From Chloroflexota bacterium (lineage in GTDB: Bacteria; Chloroflexota; Anaerolineae; Anaerolineales; UBA4823): DNA of 11,905 bases. This document shows, one piece after another, positions 7,954 to 11,905 of this stretch (position 1 is its first letter; each line of letters opens with the position of its first letter). Below the pieces are notes generated by a model. That model worked only from the letters and a program-made list of their open reading frames with translations, made no database searches and was not told the origin of the DNA. Location: contig JAAZNS010000100.1 in the NCBI GenBank assembly GCA_012798185.1, positions 1-11,905 on the forward strand, given 5' to 3'. A program made the translations under genes and the position numbers.

Positions 7954-7980
7954 TTAAGTTTTTTGATAACTATCCGATAA
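7954..7980 (+). promoter_or_regulatory. Near-consensus sigma-28 (FliA) promoter, pointing rightward
   Basis: The plus strand has TTAAGTTT at 7954-7961 and TCCGATAA at 7973-7980, separated by exactly 11 bases. The classic enterobacterial sigma-28 promoter is TAAAGTTT-N11-GCCGATAA, so 14 of 16 positions and the spacing match. Transcription would start near 7987 and run into the response regulator and HDOD genes in antisense. No plus-strand gene is seen downstream. The window encodes its own FliA, which makes recognition plausible, but FliA box preference in this lineage is unknown. Confidence 0.5.
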
Positions 7981-8002
7981 TGATTCCCCCTTGGTATCAA
8001 AA
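7961..8002. repeat. 8-bp inverted repeat around the sigma-28-like -10 box
   Basis: TTTTGATA at 7961-7968 is perfectly complementary to TATCAAAA at 7995-8002, with 26 bases between that include the -10 element. The spacing could suit a dimeric operator or a weak RNA stem. It is AT-rich and may be chance. Confidence 0.3.
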
Positions 8003-8064
8003 TTATTAGATTAATCGTACTAATATATATAAAAAATTGTAATAATAATTACGTGATTTTTCCT

Positions 8065-8460
8065 TTACTCTGCCACTTTATCATCAATATAGCGTTGAAT
8101 ACGTTCGCAAAGCATATCTAAATTCAGCGGTTTTACTAGAAAATCGTTCACACCTTCATTAAGTACTTTTTGGACTACTTCCTTAAATCCAAGCGCAGTG
8201 ATTACTATTATTTTGGTCTGTTCAAAAATCTTTTGGTCTTTCATCTGCTGGATTACTTGCAAGCCGTTCATCAGGGGCAGAAGAATATCTAAGACCATGA
8301 TATCCGGTTGATCTTTTTTAAGGATGATTAATGCGTCCTCTCCGTTGGCAGCGGTAAGTAAAAGGATATTTGATTTAAATTTTCGATTTAATACTAATGA
8401 TATTAAATCTCTTAATGCAGGGTCGTCTTCAACAAGTAGAATAACAGGTTTACTTCTCAT
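8065..8460 (-). CDS. Single-domain response regulator (CheY-like receiver)
   Basis: The 131-residue product is a complete stand-alone receiver domain with no output domain. The acidic pocket is E11-D12-D13 (ILLVEDDPALRDL), the phosphoacceptor is D58 (IMVLDILLPLMNG), the switch threonine is T88 (IIVITALG) and the conserved lysine is K110 (FLVKPLNL), so it should be phosphorylatable. F107 occupies the usual aromatic switch area next to it. Its position beside FliM and FliN genes is compatible with a CheY that binds the motor switch, but it could equally regulate or be read by the adjacent HDOD protein. No histidine kinase is in the window. It begins 20 bp after the HDOD stop, with a purine-rich AAGAAG region serving as a weak ribosome site. 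Confidence 0.93.
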   Translation of the reverse strand: MRSKPVILLVEDDPALRDLISLVLNRKFKSNILLLTAANGEDALIILKKDQPDIMVLDILLPLMNGLQVIQQMKDQKIFEQTKIIVITALGFKEVVQKVLNEGVNDFLVKPLNLDMLCERIQRYIDDKVAE

Positions 8461-8480
8461 GTTGTTTCTTCTTTTTTGGG

Positions 8481-9362
8481 TTATGCGGCAGGTTTTCTGG
8501 CGTCGTATACGAACATTGCATCGATTAACCTGTTCTGTAATGATTCAAGTAAATGTTCCTGAATATTAAGAATTTGCAGTGTATCGGGGTGAATAATTCT
8601 TCCCTCAAGTGCAAAATTTTGAGATGAAGAATTCTCTGCTGGCAGCAGGGCATTTGCCAGGTTTACAATAGCTGCCAGGCGTTTATACGGTTGACTTAAC
8701 GAGGGGGCATGATGATAACGGATTGCATCCACCAGTTCTTCGGGAAATTGCCAATGTGATGTAATTAACCCTCCCACCGCTGCATGGTCAACGCCAAATA
8801 ATTGCTGTTCCACCTGCCATAAGGTTAATTGGTTTGTTTGCATGATATTCACCATTTCGTTGTAATCGGCAAAGACATATTGGTCCAACACTAATTTGCC
8901 AATGTCATGCAGTAGCCCAGCCACATAAGCTTTTTCTGGGTCTGGGTATCGAATCGACCCAGCCAGCCAATGTGCAGCGCTGGCAACACTCACGGAATGG
9001 TTCCAAAGCTCTTTATCTCCTAACCGATAGCCGCTTAATCTTGAAGAGAGAGGGCCCGAGGCAACCGTGCTGATCACCAGAGATCTTACCTGTCTGAAGC
9101 CCAATCTCATTACAGCATCTTTGATTGAGGCACAAGACACTGCATATCCCAAAGCAGCCGAGTTGGCTACTCGCAAGGTATAGGCGGTTAAGGCTTGATC
9201 CAGGGCAATCAAATCGGCTAAAAACCCCGCAGTTGTGTTTGGTTCATCTAATGCCCGTAATATCCGATTCGTACTTGTGGGCAAAGGACGAAGGCGGGTT
9301 ATGCTTCTCAGGATTTCGTTTAATCGTCTTGAATTAGCAGCATTCTTGTCCGGTAGTGTCAT
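8481..9362 (-). CDS. HDOD-domain signalling protein
   Basis: This 293-residue soluble protein is dominated by one HDOD domain (about 17-240), the HD-related output domain found in bacterial signalling proteins. Visible features are the opening LRPLPTSTNRILRALDEPNT, DQALTAYTLRVANSAALGY, IKDAVMRLGFRQVRSLVIS, then HD-type residues: H122 (LWNHSVSVA), H152-D153 (GLLHDIGKLVL), H193 (FGVDHAAVGG) and H217-H218 (IRYHHAP). The last HD metal-ligand position, usually Asp in LADAL, is Asn 237 (LANALL), which argues against full hydrolase activity. A C-terminal region of about 50 residues (DTLQILNIQEHLLESLQNRL) is probably a helical dimer or partner segment. The role is presumably regulatory, paired with the downstream receiver. 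No Shine-Dalgarno precedes its ATG, but a TATAAT lies 10 bases upstream. Its place inside fliPQ-fliR is unusual. Confidence 0.93.
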   Translation of the reverse strand: MTLPDKNAANSRRLNEILRSITRLRPLPTSTNRILRALDEPNTTAGFLADLIALDQALTAYTLRVANSAALGYAVSCASIKDAVMRLGFRQVRSLVISTVASGPLSSRLSGYRLGDKELWNHSVSVASAAHWLAGSIRYPDPEKAYVAGLLHDIGKLVLDQYVFADYNEMVNIMQTNQLTLWQVEQQLFGVDHAAVGGLITSHWQFPEELVDAIRYHHAPSLSQPYKRLAAIVNLANALLPAENSSSQNFALEGRIIHPDTLQILNIQEHLLESLQNRLIDAMFVYDARKPAA

Positions 9363-9372
9363 AAGAACTGTG

Positions 9373-9378
9373 ATTATA
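9373..9378 (-). promoter_or_regulatory. Possible -10 box for the HDOD gene, nearly leaderless
   Basis: The minus strand reads TATAAT here, with 10 bases before the HDOD ATG at 9362, so a transcript would start about 2-4 bases from the start codon. The best -35 at 17-bp spacing (TCGATG) matches only 3 of 6 positions. The absence of any Shine-Dalgarno before this ATG fits a leaderless message. Without expression data the call is tentative. Confidence 0.3.
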
Positions 9379-9386
9379 CATGAGAT

Positions 9387-9656
9387 CTAATGAGGCATCG
9401 ATGGAAGATTGGTAAAAACATTGGTTGTAAACGTCAATAGATGCTGAACCATCCATGATCCAAAAAATGCTAATACTAAACCAATGCCAATAATTTTGGG
9501 TATAAAAGTTAACGTGACCTCGTTTATTTGCGTTGCTGCCTGAATCATACTGATTAAACTGCCGATAAGCAGACTGACCAATAAAGCGGGTGCCACCAAG
9601 AGGATCGCGACTACGACTGCATTTTGAGCGAAACTGAGGATATAGGTTTCTGTCAT
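9387..9656 (-). CDS. fliQ: FliQ, flagellar export gate membrane protein
   Basis: At 89 residues this is the standard FliQ size, with two membrane helices. The first is about 11-40 (NAVVVAILLVAPALLVSLLI), the second about 52-72 (FIPKIIGIGLVLAFFGSWMV). Between them is the family motif SLISMIQAATQINEVTLTFI. FliQ subunits wrap around the FliP-FliR core in the export gate. A GAGGTG ribosome site sits 4 bases before the ATG, in the 13-bp gap after fliP. It is followed by the HDOD gene instead of the expected fliR. Confidence 0.96.
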   Translation of the reverse strand: MTETYILSFAQNAVVVAILLVAPALLVSLLIGSLISMIQAATQINEVTLTFIPKIIGIGLVLAFFGSWMVQHLLTFTTNVFTNLPSMPH

Positions 9657-9669
9657 ATAACACCTCGCC

Positions 9670-10434
9670 TTATTTTATAAAACTCAAGGAAAGCGATTGC
9701 GCAATAAGATACCAGCCATCTACCATCACAAATAATAACAGTTTGAATGGGAGCGATATCATCGAAGGAGGTAACATCATCATGCCCATCGCTAATAAAA
9801 TCGAAGATATAACCAAATCGATGATCAGGAAAGGAACATAGATAGCAAATCCCATAATGAAAGCCGTACGTAATTCGCTGATGATAAATGCTGGTAATAA
9901 AACTGTGGTCGGGATATCATCCAATGTTTCTGGCTGATCGCCATGATTCATACTGACGAATAATTCGAGATCTTTGGTACGAGTCTGTTTGAACATGAAC
10001 TCTCGCACTGGTTCTGCAGCTTTTTTGAACGCAGTGGCTTGATCGATTTCACCCTCCATATATGGTTTTACTGCATCAGTGCTAATGGTTCCGTATACAG
10101 GCGACATAATGAAAAATGTCAGTATTAGTGATAACCCCACAAGGATCTGATTTGGGGGAATTTGTGTCGATCCAATTGCTGATCTTAGCAGCGAAAGAAC
10201 AATCACAATGCGGGTGAATGAAGTTGTTAGAACCAGAATAGAGGGCGCCAGTGATAAAACGGTAAAAAGGATTAAAAGCTGAACACCAGTGCTGACTTGT
10301 TTTTGATCGCCGCCAGGATCCACCGTTAAAGTCACACCGGGTGCTGATACATTTGGATCACCAGCACAGCCCGAAAGCAATATCGCTGCGATGGCAATCA
10401 AAAAAATTAGGAGAAGGCGTTGTTTCTTGTTCAT
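9670..10434 (-). CDS. fliP: FliP, export gate protein with a lipoprotein-type signal peptide
   Basis: This is a 254-residue FliP, which forms the pentameric core of the flagellar type III export gate. Family landmarks are SILVLTTSFTRIVIVLSLLR, IPPNQILVGLSLILTFFIMS, AAEPVREFMFKQTR, LLPAFIISELRTAFIMGFAI and IPFLIIDLVISSILLAMGMM followed by MLPPSMISLPFKLLLFVMVDGW. Membrane helices are about 50-75, 92-112, 190-218 and 226-250. FliP normally has a cleaved N-terminal signal. Here the signal (residues 1-22: basic MNKKQR, a hydrophobic stretch, then LLSGC) has a lipobox with Cys23, predicting signal peptidase II cleavage and lipid attachment. The gene starts 22 bp after fliO with no clear Shine-Dalgarno, so translational coupling is possible. 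Confidence 0.96.
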   Translation of the reverse strand: MNKKQRLLLIFLIAIAAILLSGCAGDPNVSAPGVTLTVDPGGDQKQVSTGVQLLILFTVLSLAPSILVLTTSFTRIVIVLSLLRSAIGSTQIPPNQILVGLSLILTFFIMSPVYGTISTDAVKPYMEGEIDQATAFKKAAEPVREFMFKQTRTKDLELFVSMNHGDQPETLDDIPTTVLLPAFIISELRTAFIMGFAIYVPFLIIDLVISSILLAMGMMMLPPSMISLPFKLLLFVMVDGWYLIAQSLSLSFIK

Positions 10435-10456
10435 GAAAAATCATCGGGTGAGGTGA

Positions 10457-10990
10457 TTAATGTTTATTCAAACTTTGCGAGAGGAGGCTGGCAAAGTTTT
10501 GAACCGGGTTTGCATTGTGGGCGAAGGCATCATCTGCTTCGGCTGGTATCGTCTGGATGAGAATATCGCTGTTCAGTTCTGTGAGACAGGTGATTGTTTG
10601 ATCTGTTGAACCGATTAGTAAAAGTTTATCGCCGGCTTTAACCAAGTGCAGTGATTGGCGAGGATTTAGAAAAGCAGTCTCCACCACTGATAAGCATTTC
10701 TTTTGATTCCCTTGCTTCACACCCTGCCATCGCTTGAGTAGCTGCATAAAAATATAGATCAATAGAATAACCACGCCTAATTTCAGTGTGATATCGAAAA
10801 ATAATCGGGTGGTAGATATCAGATTGCTCCCTGGCATGTTGCTAGGTGCTGAGTTGGTATCGTTTGAATTGATTAGGAAACCAAAAGCGGCAAAAATGGC
10901 AAATATGATCATGATGATGACCCAAATCCATCTGGGTAGCTTATTGGTATGGAAAAGGGCTTGCAGCCGCTCGGAGAATTTACTAACCAT
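10457..10990 (-). CDS. fliO: FliO, flagellar export gate assembly protein
   Basis: The product is 177 residues, with a first hydrophobic segment at about 20-40 (WIWVIIMIIFAIFAAFGFLI) and a short polar loop outside. The main membrane anchor is about 65-86 (FFDITLKLGVVILLIYIFMQ), with a cytoplasmic domain after it. The stretch about 102-137 (LSVVETAFLNPRQSLHLVKA, GDKLLLIGSTDQTITCLTEL) is the conserved FliO domain. FliO helps FliP assemble into its oligomer and is often poorly conserved. The identification combines this domain with the fliN-fliO-fliP order. Its ATG shares one base with the fliN stop (TAATG), so translation is coupled. Confidence 0.9.
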   Translation of the reverse strand: MVSKFSERLQALFHTNKLPRWIWVIIMIIFAIFAAFGFLINSNDTNSAPSNMPGSNLISTTRLFFDITLKLGVVILLIYIFMQLLKRWQGVKQGNQKKCLSVVETAFLNPRQSLHLVKAGDKLLLIGSTDQTITCLTELNSDILIQTIPAEADDAFAHNANPVQNFASLLSQSLNKH

Positions 10991-11373
10991 TAAACCTCTC
11001 CGGTATCCTGAGCATTAGAAATCAGTTCAGTGATCCTGACGCCGAATTTATCGTCCACTACCACCACTTCTCCTTTTGCCAATAACCGGTCATTGACATA
11101 AATATCCACTGCATCTCCAGCAATGCGGTTCAATTCAACGACTGCACCTTTTTGCAAATCGAGCACCTGTCTTACCGTCAATTTTGTTGATCCCAATTCC
11201 ACACTTAATTGCAAATTAACATCCATTAACATATCCAGAGAAGGCGTGCCGTTCTCCTTTTTTTCTGCAGATGGTGGCTGGGGGGTATGCTTTACTGGCG
11301 CTTCAGCAGGCGGAGGCGCAGCAGGAGCTGTTTGATTTTCAATTTCTATAGATGGTGCATTTTGATCGGTCAT
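10990..11373 (-). CDS. fliN: FliN, flagellar motor switch (C-ring) protein
   Basis: The 127-residue product has an N-terminal tail rich in proline and alanine (about 1-42) and a single SpoA domain (about 45-120): LDMLMDVNLQLSVELGSTKL, TVRQVLDLQKGAVVELNRIA, then VDIYVNDRLLAKGEVVVVDD and KFGVRITELI. This is the C-ring FliN pattern that pairs with FliM to control rotation direction and receive export complexes. No CheC-type phosphatase domain is present, unlike FliY of Bacillus. The start at 11373 (MTDQNAPS) is chosen over a longer frame starting at 11481 because that extension overlaps fliM by about 90 bases with no family-like sequence. A GAGG ribosome site sits 8 bases before 11373 in the 17-bp gap after fliM. 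Confidence 0.94.
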   Translation of the reverse strand: MTDQNAPSIEIENQTAPAAPPPAEAPVKHTPQPPSAEKKENGTPSLDMLMDVNLQLSVELGSTKLTVRQVLDLQKGAVVELNRIAGDAVDIYVNDRLLAKGEVVVVDDKFGVRITELISNAQDTGEV

Positions 11374-11390
11374 AGGGCTAACCTCACTGG

Positions 11391-11905
11391 TTAGGGTAAA
11401 AATTCCTGCCCAGAGTGAATTTCTTGAGTTATCTGAGCAGCAAAGTGATTGCCGACTTTTCCAATTTTTGCGGCATAACAAATACGGTTGGAAATTTGAA
11501 CCGGCACTTCAGAGTGAACAGACGCATCCAGCGTAATAACGTCTCCGGGTTTTAATTTAGAAATGAACCCCAGGGAAACTTTAGTTGAACCAAGAAATAC
11601 TCTAACGGGCAAGCTGACTTCCGTTAGTTTATTCGCTAGGTATTGACGCGATGCATAGTCTGTAAGGCGTTCTTTTCTTCCTGTGAAGAAAATATGCGGC
11701 TTCAATACACTGGCGATTGGCTTTAGCAGGTTAAAGGGAATATAGATATTCATATTTCCAGTAACGCCCTGTAAAGTCATCTCCAAGGTGATCAGCATCA
11801 TTCTTTCGTTGCCCATCACCATCTGTACCCAGTGCTGATTGACTGTGCTGTCTTCTAAATTGGGTTCGATGGCAACTACTTTACTCCAAGAGGCTTTTAT
11901 ATCAT
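11391..11905 (-). CDS. fliM: FliM, flagellar motor switch protein, C-terminal part
   Basis: This is the 3' end of fliM, entering from the right edge and covering the last 170 residues of a protein normally about 330 long. The first visible residues (DIKASWSKVVAIEPNLEDS) lie in the middle domain, followed by QMVMGNERMMLITLEMTLQG and IYIPFNLLKPI, characteristic of FliM. The C-terminal SpoA domain follows (LPVRVFLGSTKVSLGFISKL, KPGDVITLDASV, RICYAAKIGKVGNHFAAQI). FliM binds CheY-P through an N-terminal motif that lies outside the window. It forms the middle of the C-ring with FliG and FliN. The frame is open to the edge, so no start is visible. Confidence 0.95.
   Translation of the reverse strand, partial: DIKASWSKVVAIEPNLEDSTVNQHWVQMVMGNERMMLITLEMTLQGVTGNMNIYIPFNLLKPIASVLKPHIFFTGRKERLTDYASRQYLANKLTEVSLPVRVFLGSTKVSLGFISKLKPGDVITLDASVHSEVPVQISNRICYAAKIGKVGNHFAAQITQEIHSGQEFLP

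Larger units (their letters stand above)
7866..8064. other. 199-bp AT-rich intergenic region before fliR
   Basis: This is the only sizeable gap in the window. No open frame longer than about 20 codons on either strand looks coding. It contains a sigma-28-like promoter on the plus strand (7954-7980) and an 8-bp inverted repeat around that promoter's -10 box. On the minus strand I found no convincing -35/-10 pair for fliR and no GC-rich hairpin with a T run that would end the response-regulator transcript. The AT-rich inverted repeat TATTAG/CTAATA with an ATTTT tail (about 8002-8030) is too weak to call a terminator. Confidence 0.7.

Noticed and set aside
8002..8030. Terminator after the response regulator
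   Set aside because: The only stem found is a 6-bp all-but-AT repeat with a 10-base loop and no solid T run, so it is not supportable.
9542..9568. Exact GCCGATAA (sigma-28 -10 box) on the plus strand inside fliQ
   Set aside because: The sequence 11 bases upstream does not resemble TAAAGTTT, and it lies within a coding gene in antisense.
9334..9663. Overlapping 109-codon minus-strand frame across fliQ
   Set aside because: It is a shadow of fliQ in another frame with no membrane pattern or homology; fliQ itself is clear.
11374..11481. N-terminal extension of FliN
   Set aside because: It overlaps fliM by about 90 bases, looks unlike FliN, and the start at 11373 has its own ribosome site.

Overview
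The window is a bacterial flagellar gene cluster. Every supported gene is on the minus strand, so it is read from high to low coordinates. In transcription order it holds: fliM (3' part only), fliN, fliO, fliP, fliQ, an HDOD-domain protein, a single-domain response regulator, a 199-bp gap, fliR, flhB, flhA, flhF, a small two-helix membrane protein, fliA (sigma-28), a small protein with a C-terminal helix-turn-helix-like segment, flgF (interrupted by an in-frame TGA), and the start of a second rod gene, probably flgG. Genes are tightly packed, with 1-4 bp overlaps or gaps of about 30 bp or less, except for the 199-bp gap between the response regulator and fliR.

The organism is a flagellated bacterium of moderate GC content (near 45% by eye) using the standard code: TAA, TAG and TGA all end genes here. 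The order fliM/N-fliO-P-Q-R-flhB-flhA-flhF-...-fliA-flgF/G resembles the long motility operons of Firmicutes and other non-proteobacterial lineages. The general look of the proteins made me think of Chloroflexota, but this is a weak impression and nothing in the window fixes the phylum.

How the genes work together: FliM and FliN form the C-ring switch. FliP, FliQ, FliR, FlhB and FlhA (with FliO as assembly factor) form the type III export gate under the basal body. FlhF is the SRP-type GTPase that sets flagellar placement or number. FliA is the sigma factor for late flagellar genes. FlgF and FlgG build the rod. The HDOD protein and the CheY-like receiver look like a regulatory pair inserted between fliQ and fliR.

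Most of this is ordinary flagellar machinery. The points worth a second look are: (1) a TGA exactly where flgF family members have a glycine codon, in an otherwise intact reading frame; (2) the HDOD plus receiver insertion that splits fliPQ from fliR; (3) a near-consensus sigma-28 promoter in the only large gap, pointing away from fliR and antisense to the response regulator; (4) a lipoprotein-type signal peptide on FliP; (5) no flhG after flhF, with an unrecognised small membrane protein there instead; (6) a TATAAT just upstream of the HDOD start codon with no Shine-Dalgarno, suggesting a nearly leaderless transcript.
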